Assembly: GCF_000224145.3 (NCBI RefSeq) | Contig: NC_020166.2 | Location: 2,907,561-2,971,560, forward strand | Direction of reading: 5' to 3' | DNA length: 64,000 nt | Source of the DNA: Ciona intestinalis | Taxonomy: Eukaryota; Chordata; Ascidiacea; Phlebobranchia; Cionidae | In this document: one piece after another, positions 37,501-47,755 of the stretch | Numbering within the stretch: position 1 is the first letter of the stretch | Layout: every line of letters begins with the position of its first letter | Made by a program: the position numbers and the translations under genes | The notes under the pieces: model-generated | Told to the model about the DNA's origin: nothing | The model's input: the letters and a program-made list of their open reading frames with translations, nothing else | The model's database searches: none

Positions 37501-40500
37501 GCTTCCTCGCTATAGTGGTTAATAAAATAGTCAGATATACACAGCGAGCGCCTAATTTTCACCACACCGGATGCGAATGATGCAGCACGACAATAAACCG
37601 CATCGACCGCGAACTCGAATGCTCAAGCGCCCAGAGCACTATAGTCTATTGGCACAAGTTGTCGGACCAGGCGAGCAGACAGAAGGTGTTTTTTTCCAGC
37701 GAATCGACCTGCAGGCGCGCAAATGAGAAAGAATGCGCCGAGAGAAAGTAAAGACTTAAGCGCGACGATAAGGCCGATTTCGGGTTTTTGGCCAAATTCG
37801 CTAACTAAGACCTTTTCGTCATGCGTGACCTAAAGTCGTCAGAGCGCGAAGGTTCGACGCAGACAGACCCAAATATGTTCAGCAGTTTGCCGTCGAGGTA
37901 CATACTTTCATGAGCGACTTTGCTGAGACGAGATACAACTATAACCGCTGGAAAAGCGATGAACATTTTCGTGCGGAATGTTTACTTCACGCTTCGTGAT
38001 AATAACCACCAAACAACAGACTCCCTAATAAGAGCTCAAACCATTAACGCTTTTTAACAAATAAAACACAAACAAAACAACAGGTAATGCCAAAACAACA
38101 ATAATAAGCAAAAAAACAAAAATTTCGAAAAAAAAATCCAATTGACATATTACACCTAACGTATGCCTTGTATAATACAAGGGTGTTTTCTAACACGTAA
38201 ATACGGGGTTCCTAACACTTGTTAAAATTCTGTAATATCTAAACACATTTCCAATTGACAAATTCCACCTAACGTATGCCTTGTATAATACAAGAGAGTT
38301 TTCTAACACGTAAATACGGGGTTCCTAATACGCGTTTCCTGCTCGCTGTTTGTCCATGGAATTCCCTTATATCCGGGAATTCACGTTTCAATGCAAACCT
38401 TGTTCATTTGTTCGCGTTGTAACCGATTTAAGTCGCATGCCAATCACAGCTATTGATTGCAAAGGAGTTTCCTTTAAGCAGAAATTCGTTGACGTATTTC
38501 TGGCTTTGTAAGCGCCAACGAAAACACTACACTAAAGGGTTAAGACCAAATTAATTTTCCAGCGTTTACCCTTCAAAAAAATAGTTATCGTTTCTTAGCC
38601 CCCGAATTTTTCTTTATAAACATTACACTAAAGCGTTTGGTCCAAATTATTTTTAGCGTTTAGCCGAAAAAGTAATTTAGCGTTTTTTAGACCCAAAAAT
38701 ATTTTTATGACCGTTACAAGTTAATTTGACCCTTGAAAAAAGAATCACGTTTATTGTAAGCCAAAGTCATTCATCTGCAAATAACATTTTTCTGCAATAG
38801 CTTTCTAAAACTGCCATAAAACAGTTGTTTATGGTCTTTCATGATAGATGATGTGTGTATGTACAGGTAAAGTGAATTTCATGATTTTAAACCTTTAAAT
38901 TAACATACTCCCATTTTGCAAGGATGCGCGAAATGTATGTAAACTTTAGGCTTGTATGTAGTTTCTATAGTGGGATTTGTTACACCGCGTTAGGTACCAA
39001 GGTAGGCAGTGCATGAAATTACAGGTCTTTTAAGTTCAGATTTAAGATATTCGAAACCCGGTTTAACCACAAATACATGGTGTTAGATACAAAAGCAGAA
39101 TACAAGAATACTACAGACAGTGTATAAGAAAAAGTGTTTTATATGTCAAGCTAAAATCACCCAAAATATACAAGGAACTTTTATTTTGTTTAAATTTCTT
39201 ATTCGTTGTGTTGACCTATTCTATGCATGTCATATTGCCATATAAACTCATTACCCTATGCCTATGCCTATGGTATAAGGTTTTACAACAAACAGTACGA
39301 GGTCTTGTATAATATACGCAAAGCAAAAAACACATGTTCAGTTCTTTAACGCAAAAACCGTACTTTTTTAAGCATTCTGTTTAAAAATGGAAAATCGTTT
39401 TGAAATCACTGTCTACTGTAGCAGGTACATAGTAATACAGTATGAAATAGATGTTTAATTCAAACACAAATCGTTATTTTTTCAAGAATTCTGTTTAAAA
39501 ATAGAAAATTCTTTTGAAATCACTGTCTACTGTAGCAGGTACAAGGTATACACGATGAGTCACAACATGGGTTTCCAAAACCAAGTAAACCGTTAAAAGT
39601 TATGTCTAATCCGTCCAAGCTCGTGGGTTTCTATTTTATAACCAAATGACGTACAATGCCGTTTCTTGACGTACAATGCCGTTTCATAAGAGAGCACGTT
39701 CCGAATAATTTGTTACCTGTATGAGCATGACCATATATAGCCCGCTATGTGGAGCTAATAGCATTGGCGAATACGGCTCATGAATTTTAGATTAGCGTTT
39801 GTTTATACTTCGTATGAGCGTTACTTTACCATACACCAAAACTGTAGCAACTTTAATAATATCCATTAGACTTTATAGTATAATTAGAAAATTAAAAGGA
39901 TTATTTTTTTAATTTTTGCTGTGGTTTACAAAACATCGCCATCTAGCGTCCCCGAAAATATGATTTAATTACCGCTAAGTGGTGCACAGACCAACACAGA
40001 TTCAAATCAGCACGTGGCGTGTCAAACAATTGCGCCAAACCGTGGCGCGAAAACTGCCATTAACGGAATGAAAGCCTTTTTTAAGTTTTTTTAATCAGTT
40101 TTTTTTTAACCGGGCCGCACTAGTTGTTTTAACCGTCGTGCCACGTTACGAAATTTCACTATTTCTAAATTTTGTACTATAGTAAAAAAATATGGCAGTA
40201 AATCTAGAATTACTGCGTGCCGCGTCAAGGCACATAAGTCTTAGAACGTAAAAAAATCTTAAAGTTTGTTACCGCCTTAAAAAGTACTGTATTGTGGCGG
40301 AACTTTTAAGAAATATCGTAGAGAGCGGGAAGACGGGACATCTTTAGAACATAATAATATTCAAATGTCCTGATCGTTTTTTATACATTTAACAACGGTC
40401 TACGTGGGCCGTGAGGATACGATTTTATAGTTCTTTGAATGTGTTTTGTTTACTACCAAATGGGACAGGAAAATCGGTTAAAAAGGTGTCCCATATTCCC

Positions 40501-43500
40501 CCACCCTACTATACTATAAAGCAACATCACTTTAAGAAACACAATTCGTGGTTAAGAAAATATTAGACCTGTTACCCGATCGGTAGCTGTCGTTTGTCAA
40601 ATCCACAATATAAGGATATAAATACAAATCCAAAAACTTCCGGTATTGGACGTTTGATCGGCTGTTAAGTCACAAAGTACAATACTCTTTGTTAGCGTAT
40701 AGGCTTATAGCATTGACAAATACCACTAAACATACAGATGCCTGTAACGCGTACCCCGATTCCCAGAAGTATTTAGGACCGTTCATGTCACTTCTAAGTT
40801 TAGAATGACACGAAAACACCTCGTGTTGCAACATCGATGCGTATTGTGTAATATATGGCGTGGAAAATTACCAGCCTTTTTGAGTTGACTTAAATTGCTG
40901 GAGTTTTTTTTTTTGGGGGGGGGGGCAATATTTGGATTAGGATATATATATGTTCGCTGCATCAAAGGTGAAAGAAGATTACTTTGTCAAACACAATAAC
41001 ATACAGTCGATGTACCTTGTCAGGATCATATATTAAGATCTGAACTTGGTAAACAACCGTTGCACGTTCGTGTAACCCACACACGACTAATGAAACGTTT
41101 GCTGTAGGAAATCGTGGTGGTGCAAAGACGTGGATTATTTGAATGTATTGTCTCAGAAGGATAAATTTCTACGGCGATAACAAATACATTTTATGCAGAA
41201 GGGCCAACTTACATACTTAAATTTAGTATCAACAAGACCCTTTTAATAAACCTATTTAAAACAGAAATTAGTTGCCGCTAACGTAACTTGTTTAAACTGA
41301 ATATGTAAAAATGCATTATATTCTAACATTTATAATATACAAAGATCTTTTTAAATAAAAAATATGTGAAGTACTATTGAGACCAACGTTAAGGGACTTG
41401 CGAATTATGACCGAATTGGGCTTTACCCCCTAAACTGTTGTGATACATCGTAATTAATTTGACATACTGTTACACGGAAGTGTCTTTCTATAACTAATAC
41501 ATGCGAATTATGACCGAATTGGGCTTTACCCCCTAAACTGTTGTGATACATCGTAATTAATTTGACATACTGTTACACGGAAGTGTCTTTCTATAACTAA
41601 TACATGCTTATCCTTAGTTTTTCGCCATTTTGACAAAAAAAAGGAAAAACGCTGAAGCGTACTATATTTAGGTGTATGGGCCAACGTTTACGATTACGTG
41701 TATAATTATGCCAAAACTTAAAATTAAGTCAAAAAAATAGAAACACATTCGGTTTCTACGCAGATACTGCTACTGTTTGCTTAGTTTGAAGACACTACCA
41801 TATACTTTTTTGTTCGTAACATATTATCTGCAAGTGAATACAAATACCCGTGAAAAGAATAGAGAAACAAAAACCTTTAAATTAATATTGAGTAGTCAGT
41901 AGTCACCATTGCATTGTACAAGTATGACATTGTTTTATATTTCGTTTATATTATTTCTAATATACAGTAAAGTGAAGTAAAATGGATACCTTCAGCAGAA
42001 TATATCCCCTATTTCCTAATCGTGTTTTTAATAATTAACAACGAACTTTTAAGAGTCCTGGCGATACGTTTAAATAAATTTGTAAATGTAATATTAGTAA
42101 TATAAGGTCCTCTTATAATAAATTTCCAACGACTGAGGAAGTAGTGCAAACAGAAATTAATATTTCATATGAAACTATTACCAAGCGTCGCGTCATGGCG
42201 AAATAAAACAATTGAAAAAATATGGAAATAGGTATAATAATACTGGGCCTTTCAAAATTGCTTGCATTTTTTTCGGAACCACTGGGCTTTTGTTGTCTAT
42301 GTAAATAAAATTGTGAAATAGTCTTGTTAAATACTATAGTGAAAAGTGATGATATAATAATAGAGAAGTGGACAGGCCAAACGCGGCATGAACTGGTAAA
42401 CTGATCATACTGAAAACGGCACGTTTTAGATGGCTTTAAAAGTTTGTAAAAAGTTACAAAAAGCATAGTTTGCGCGACAGTTAGGGTAAAAACGATCATA
42501 TATTAAACTGTTATGGACCGGTGCAACTTTATTTGGTAAAAAATGAGAATTAGGTTTTGAGGGTTATGGGGTAATGCCAAATCTTGCCTAAATCCCAGAT
42601 TCCCAGGTCCCAAGGACCCATACAGAACAGAGTGACAATTGGTATTATTTATAGTTCAGAAGTCAGAAACAGTCGTGTTTACAGGCGGTCGCACAACTTC
42701 TCAAGAAGTTAATATATGACTATGGAGTTCTGCAAAGGCGGGACACACTATTTCTTTTACGTGAAACCCAAGGCCAACACGTCACGTAACGAAACGTATT
42801 CTTTATGAACATTACACTGTCAAAACATATTAAAAAAATGATAATAATCTAGTTATACAATACGCTCTATTATGTACCGACTGTACAGCTTCTATATATG
42901 GAATCGACCAAAGAGAGTCAAGAAAAATGGCGCGGCGATGACGTAGGCTAATGTTCTGTTTGCTTTGTCTGTCTGGCTATAGGTTCTTTATAGGGTTCAA
43001 GATGGGAATAAAATAAAGATTTTTAAGAGATACTGTCAATCTATGTGACTTTTTGATTTGATAGCGTGTAGTTAGGTGTTGAGTTTTATGCGATTACATG
43101 TATAATTATAGCAACACTTAAAAGTAAGGTAAACGATCGAAACATAGTCGGTTTCTTCGCAGATACTGCTACTGTTTGCTTAGTATAAAACGAAATCGTT
43201 CAAAATTAAGAAGTAACTGGGACGAAGCTGTAAAAAAATAGCAAATAACAATTCCCTGTCTGACTACAAAACAGAATAAAATACTAGTTTGTTTTTCTTA
43301 AATGGCCAGACCAATACCACCACATACGAAAGCTACCCAAATAAGCGGATTTCCCAAACATTAGTAATTTTGTACAAAAAAAAGTGTTTAGTAACCGTTC
43401 AGTGGTTTCAGTGCCACGTGTAAAATTATCCCCTAGATAAATACGTGTTACTTTAGTAAGTAAGACCACATACGAAGAAAAAAAACAATGTTGTGACTTG

Positions 43501-44569
43501 AATTTGTCAAATAGCAATGGTCCATCGCAGAATGGTGCATGACAATATGTTCGGCAAATAAACATGCGTGCGTAAACTTGTACTGGAAGGCAGGAGACTC
43601 TAGTGTTTGTATTAAAGTTTAACGAAAGTTAATGGGGTGAAACATATATAACCGATGGTACGTGAGAATTTACTGAAATTTAGAACTATTTTATGAATTG
43701 AAAGATAATTTTAGAACGTCGCATTTTTTAAGAAGTTTCCAGTATTTGGGTAACAGGGAAATTTTGTTTTGTTGAGTACGGGCGGGGTGGGGTAAGATGG
43801 GATACCGTTAGCACAAAATATTTTTAACTATTTTTTAGCAATTAGACATCGCTCTATTAAAGTTGTGGACTATGGCTATATAATTCCGTAAATATTCTCT
43901 GTTAACTACCAAAAAGACAATAAATGACAATGAAAAAATACCATCTTATTCTTACCCTAACCTACTATAATAGTTAGGTTCAGAATAAGAAAGTATTAAA
44001 AACAAAGACTATTTATACGAAAGTTAGATATATAAAACATATCTCACCTTTAGCGCGTCATAGCATGCAATAACTTTTCCGTCTGTCGTAACTTGTATGT
44101 TTTTACTAGGGTGGGCGAAACGACATTCTTCTGCTGTACGTTTGCAGGCACTTCGTTGAAATTCACGGCATACCTGTATGGTAATGAAGCTGGTATTCAA
44201 CACGTTTGTTGCACATATGGATATACAATGTTTGCAGTGTGCAACCGAGTCGAAATTGACAAAACAGCAAAATGGACCGGGTCGACTTCTTATAGACAGT
44301 AACTAATCACCCGGTCGAAAAAAGTACGTTAAACCACTGGAATCGCTCCAAGATTCAGCATGAACGGTACAGCGATCGCTTTAGGCTGAGAGATTCAATT
44401 TCAAGCATAGCATGTGAGTTTTTACCTCGACTTTTAGCCATTCAGGGTCCCGAATTTGAGGTAGTGGCTGCATGCTGGGCAACTGGCCGACCGCCAAATG
44501 TGAATTCGAAATGGCCGCAACATTTGCGCCAGATGCAGACAATGTGGCTGTCGTGTGGGCTGCAAGCAT
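25542..44569 (-). CDS. mbnl: Muscleblind-like RNA-binding splicing factor with six CCCH fingers (12 exons)
   Basis: MBNL proteins bind YGCY motifs in RNA and control alternative splicing and mRNA localisation. Minus-strand exons: 44426-44569, 44048-44173, 34941-35114, 34199-34313, 31875-32023, 30469-30651, 29798-29887, 28337-28583, 27622-27776, 26877-26988, 26256-26309, 25542-25744; all phases match, 583 aa from the Met at 44569. Finger 1 C50-C58-C65-H69 (Cx7Cx6Cx3H) after RDPEWLKVE; finger 2 C85-C93-C98-H102; finger 3 C238-C246-C253-H257 after IRADRLE; finger 4 C274-C282-C287-H291, then [17 protein letters not shown]. Exon 8 carries LKRHALE, matching the vertebrate LKRP region. Linkers are rich in Ala, Pro, Gln and Ser. 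Exons 10-12 add a third pair (C478-C486-C491-H495; C511-C519-C524-H528), not part of the usual four-finger protein. An in-frame Met at 44608 would add 13 residues; a possible acceptor at 44560 means an upstream 5' exon could exist. The first coding intron spans 8.9 kb. Confidence 0.88.
25796..25983 (-). repeat. MITE copy, full length
   Basis: TAGAGTGGGGGAAGATGGGA to GTCTTCCCCCACCCTACCAT; MBNL intron 11, 51 bp from the acceptor side of exon 12. Confidence 0.88.
26528..26709. promoter_or_regulatory. Cluster of CRE-like TGACGTCA words in an MBNL intron
   Basis: About eight ACGTC-containing words in 180 bp, including full TGACGTCA at ~26,557, 26,644, 26,662 and 26,681. TGACGTCA is the CREB/ATF site; whether it acts here or is a short minisatellite cannot be told from sequence. 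Confidence 0.4.
27218..27402 (-). repeat. MITE copy, degraded left end
   Basis: GTACTGTGGGGGATATTGTT to ATTTCCCATCTTCCCC, meeting the next copy tail to head. Between exons 9 and 10 of MBNL. Confidence 0.7.
27403..27571 (-). repeat. MITE copy, joined to previous
   Basis: Begins AAAGACGGGACACCATAAGC (outer end lost) and ends CCTATCTTCCCAACCCTACT. Confidence 0.75.
27840..28032 (-). repeat. MITE copy, full length
   Basis: TAGTAGGTTGGGGGAAGATG to CCATCTCCCCCCACTCTACT; MBNL intron 8. Confidence 0.9.
28204..28223. repeat. (TA)n microsatellite
   Basis: About ten TA units in MBNL intron 8. Confidence 0.85.
30057..30211 (-). repeat. MITE copy, right end truncated
   Basis: AGCATGGTGGGGGAAGACAC to GAAAAGGTGTCCAAAG; MBNL intron 6. 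Confidence 0.78.
30258..30433 (+). repeat. MITE copy, opposite orientation to neighbour
   Basis: GGCGGGGTGAGATGGTTCAC to GTATTCATTTTACCCCATAG, 47 bp from the preceding inverted copy. Confidence 0.72.
30997..31208 (+). repeat. SINE body with long (ATTC)n tail
   Basis: AATCACCCACAAAGTAACAT body, CGACTGTCGTTTTCCGGACA, then TAAGTTAC followed by ~26 ATTC units (31104-31208). Head absent. MBNL intron 5. Confidence 0.9.
32043..32360. repeat. 82-bp tandem repeat, ~3.7 units
   Basis: TTTTGATTTGTAATAT recurs at 32045, 32127 and 32209 (period 82); a fourth, weaker unit follows. It starts within 22 bp upstream (in transcription) of MBNL exon 5. Confidence 0.85.
32497..33006. other. N gap flanked by duplicated contig ends
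   Basis: 32,497-32,687 and 32,814-33,006 are the same sequence (both start GACAGATGTTTTACAAGGCA and run to CTGCGACAACCATA) with only small indels near the left copy's end. The Ns (32,688-32,813) separate them. This looks like an unmerged overlap, inside MBNL intron 4. Confidence 0.85.
33205..33390 (+). repeat. MITE copy, full length
   Basis: TAGTAGGGTGGGGAAAGATA to GTCTTCCCCCACCCTAG; MBNL intron 4. Confidence 0.9.
33872..34059 (+). repeat. MITE copy, full length
   Basis: TAGTACAGTGGGGGAAGTTG to GCGTCCTCCCCCACCCTACT; MBNL intron 4. Confidence 0.88.
34825..34920 (+). repeat. SINE fragment
   Basis: GTGGTAACCGGTTAGTGGGC, CACCTCGTGTTATAACGACT and TCACGCGAGAAAAGC; ends ~20 bp before the donor side of MBNL exon 3. 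Confidence 0.65.
37093..37104. promoter_or_regulatory. NRF1-like palindrome in a GC-rich patch
   Basis: CGCGCATGCGCA, one base from the NRF1 consensus TGCGCATGCGCA, in a locally CpG-rich 80 bp inside the large MBNL intron. Possible internal promoter; no TATA or initiator is evident. Confidence 0.25.
38140..38325. repeat. Direct repeat, ~75-bp units 112 bp apart
   Basis: AATTGACATATTACACCTAA and AATTGACAAATTCCACCTAA each lead into GTATGCCTTGTATAATACAA and ACGTAAATACGGGGTTCC. Confidence 0.85.
39366..39540. repeat. Direct repeat, ~60-bp units ~112 bp apart
   Basis: ATTCTGTTTAAAAATGGAAA and ATTCTGTTTAAAAATAGAAA both lead into GAAATCACTGTCTACTGTAG and CAGGTACA. Confidence 0.85.
40317..40513 (-). 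repeat. MITE copy, full length
   Basis: GTAGAGAGCGGGAAGACGGG to CATATTCCCCCACCCTACTA. Confidence 0.88.
41401..41606. repeat. Perfect tandem duplication, 2 x 103 bp
   Basis: CGAATTATGACCGAATTGGG through CTATAACTAATACATG occurs twice head to tail (41401-41503, 41504-41606) with no mismatch seen. Confidence 0.92.
41963..42100 (-). repeat. MITE remnant, right end lost
   Basis: ACAGTAAAGTGAAGTAAAAT, then CCTAATCGTG and AATTAACAACGAA. Confidence 0.55.
43776..43969 (-). repeat. MITE copy, full length, diverged
   Basis: GTACGGGCGGGGTGGGGTAA to CATCTTATTCTTACCCTAAC; 79 bp from MBNL exon 2. Confidence 0.8.
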
Positions 44570-44777
44570 GTATGGCCGTTTAAGATAAGAACAAGTATAT
44601 ATATTCACACTATAATTAACAGGGGACCTGGTATTTTTGTTGGTTTAACGATATATGAGGTGAAAAGTAATAAGCGTGTTGATAAGACGAGCTTAAAGAA
44701 AGAAGACAAACACGTATTAAATATCTAGTATATGTAAGAAGTTAAGAACACACAATTTAAAAACTATGCACTTTATA

Positions 44778-44973
44778 CAGTAGAGTGGGAGAAGATGGGA
44801 CATCTTTCACTCTATTTTCTTGTTAAAGTAGGCAAGTAACAAAGAACATTCAAAGGATTATAATGCTGTATCTTCACGACTTCCATAGACCGTTGTTAAT
44901 TATTTAAAACACCATCAGGATATTTGTATATTATGTGTGTGATAAGGTGTCCCGTCTTCCCCCACCCTACCAT
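44778..44973 (+). repeat. MITE copy, full length
   Basis: CAGTAGAGTGGGAGAAGATG to GTCTTCCCCCACCCTACCAT; just upstream of the MBNL first coding exon. Confidence 0.9.
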
Positions 44974-47573
44974 AAGACATTAAGTGATAGCAGATTGGAA
45001 AAGTTTCTTATTATTAAAGTAGTTTTTGTTGATTTGGCGGTTTAATTATTGCCATTGTAACCTCTGTTGGTAGAGCTCTTTATCTTAACTTAATGAGTGA
45101 AGAATCATATCATAGCGAACGTCACCGCTAACTTGTGGTGATTAAAAGTTCTTTTTGTCGCGCGCGTTTTAAGCCGGCAGACTAAGTACATTGAAAGTAC
45201 ATACATTCCATATGACGGCAAAGCACAGCAATGCAAGGTGGAGGGATGGCAGCAGGGTAGGCTCAACACCGTGATCGAAGCAGCAGCGTGCTTTGTATTT
45301 CGCTCAGCGCTGTCTAAGGAACACATATAGCAAAAGATTGCAATGAAATAATAGCAGAGGGATCCTCAATTAACAATTACGTTGAAAAAGCTGGCAAAGC
45401 TAGGAAGGTATGGCTCTAGAGTACATCTTACCGTAAGCGGGTTTACTACTTTTGCCAACTTCCAAGAACGCCGGCCGTTTTTAGAATATGACGTACCAGC
45501 AGATGCTGTCTGGGAGCGTGGTATTATAATGCACAGCCTACTTGCTGATTCCACGTCCAACACGTCAAACCATCAGCGCTTCACTCAAATTTCATGCCGG
45601 AAAAACTGCTGCCTTCTGCTTAACATATCAGGCAAATTAGACTACCTACCGAAACCTACAAATTCAGAAAATAAACAAATGTTTTTTTAGTAAAAGTTAA
45701 ACTACTTTCGTTCCGCACACGGATTTTTACGTAAATAGTAGAATCAATAACTGAAAACGAACTATAATACTTTACACCTAAGGCACATAAGACAGACATA
45801 CATCGTGAGACAAGCCCAGGTACCAAGTGAGGTCTCTTCTGTACAGTACAATATCTGACAAAAATAAATTCATTCACCAATCGTTAATAACCACACGCTG
45901 TTAGCTTTATCCGCCATTATGTAAACCACTTAAAACTCAAATTAGGGAATTGCTATAAACTTGAACAGACAGCTATGGTTCATGACAAGTATTGACAGAT
46001 AATATACCAAAGAAAGTACGCTATAGCAGACTGAATACATGAAACCTTAACTAAGGCCCTGGGCGGTGATTAGTATCGTCTGGAGAGAGAGCAAACAACA
46101 GATATTCCATCACGTATTTTCTACTAACACATTATCTCCGATCTTGTCAATTAAAAGCAAGATAATTTCACCTACGGCGCTTATGTATTGGGGTGGAATG
46201 AATCAATAGTATGGAGCAAATGAATTGGAGTTCTGGGTAATCAAAATTGCATAAGACGTGAAGCGCTGAGAGACATGGGAGTGGCATTAAACAATAATTG
46301 AATTATTTAAACCTTCGGTTTAAGTGCATCTTTGGTGGATTTTAATTATTTGGCGCTGAAAAGTAGGTGCGCAAGACGGCACGAATAAATACATTTTATT
46401 GTTATGGTAGGGAGAGATAGTATCGGTTTAACTTTCAATGTGGGATCGATTTCGTTGAAATCCAAGGTTGTTTCAGGTGGTTGGGACAACCTTATAGGCA
46501 GCAGCACGCCGAAATTAATTAAAAAATCCCAAATATTCGCTATTTTGGGACTTGCAGTGCTTTCAGGTCAAATTTGTTGTCGGCGCAGTTACGGATGTAG
46601 CAACACGCGCACGGCGTTATATTGCATAAGCCGACGTGACCTTGTGGTTCGTACAGAAGAGAAGAGGGGCTGTCTCTTTGTCACTCTACACTTAACTAAC
46701 TGCCCTAAAGCAAATCACGTGTGTACAAGCACTTTCAGCGGCTGGATCGTCTGGCTTCGAAAAAGGGCGTCTGCGCTTCAACGAGGCGAAAAACTAAGCC
46801 AAAGTTGCACAGCCCTACCGGGCCAAGTGTGTTCGACAAGGCACTTGAAACTGTAAGAGCATATTACGTATTACAAGTGACGCATGGCATAAAATATGAA
46901 ACGAAAAGGGTAGACGTTTATAACAAAAGGAGGGGTAATCACACTTAAACCCTAAACATGTTCGATCGTCGCTAAATGATTCTGGTTCCTAATGTTAAGT
47001 ACGTCACACAACTTAATTATTAAAAACCTAAAATTAATTGTGACCATGGCCTAAAGGCTGATAAATGAAATTCTTAGGCGTCTGGTCCGAACAAAGGAAC
47101 ATTGTGCGTAATGTGGTTGAGCAGCGGTGGTAATCGCGTATTGCGGTGCTGGGCTCAACAGAGCGAACAAATATGAAGCTAGGGCGTGGGGCGGCAGTGT
47201 TGTAAACGAACAAACAATCTTCCTTTGCCGCTCGTTTAATAAAGTGCTGGATATTAAAAGCACAAATAGTGGGCTTGAGAATAACCTTCAAAACATGACT
47301 GTGCAATAAAAACATTAACACACTAAAGTTCTGCTTTTAAAATTTGCACCCACGAATGCACTGATAATAGACAGAGCACATAAAAAATGACAAACGTTTT
47401 CTTGGGCAAATGTGCATTATATGTAATTAACATCCATATACTTACCCTACTATGTCCAAACCTACACTGAGTAGCATTATGAGCCTGAGTTTTTCATAAA
47501 ACATGAATTTTGTTAACTGTATCCTAAACCAAACTATAACAAAGCTACAGCTACATTAACAGCTTTCTAGACG
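44974..47573. other. Spacer upstream of MBNL, no gene supported
   Basis: Base composition is more mixed than in the neighbouring AT-rich stretches. Several open frames occur (longest 46404-46856, +, 150 codons), none with a recognisable domain or splice partners. MBNL 5' noncoding exons could lie here. Confidence 0.35.
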
Positions 47574-47755
47574 TAGAGTAGGGGAACATTTTTTGTTTCA
47601 TTGTCTCATCCCATTTGGTATTAAACAAAGAACATTCAAAGAAATAATAAACTGTATGCTTATGGCTTCCATAGACTGTTGTAAATTGTTTAAAACACGA
47701 TCGGGATACTTGGACATTATGTGCTAAAGGTGTCCCATCTTCCCCCACCCTACTT
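47574..47755 (+). repeat. MITE copy, left end degraded
   Basis: GTAGAGTAGGGGAACATTTT to CATCTTCCCCCACCCTACTT. Confidence 0.85.

Larger units (their letters stand above)
35115..44047 (-). other. 8.9-kb intron between fingers 1 and 2 of MBNL
   Basis: Splits the finger-2 codons LK|GRC. It contains few MITEs (40317, degraded 41963, 43776) compared with the rest of the gene, several short duplications (38140, 39366, 41401) and a GC-rich patch at ~37,080. No coding exon recognised; alternative first exons could lie here. Confidence 0.6.

Noticed and set aside
42113..42499. 128-codon hydrophobic minus-strand ORF
   Set aside because: AT-rich random frames easily give Phe/Ile-rich hydrophobic ORFs; no family or exon structure seen, and it lies inside the MBNL intron.
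46404..46856. 150-codon plus-strand ORF
   Set aside because: No recognisable domain, signal peptide, Kozak or splice partners; may be chance in a less AT-rich patch. Kept only as part of the spacer description.
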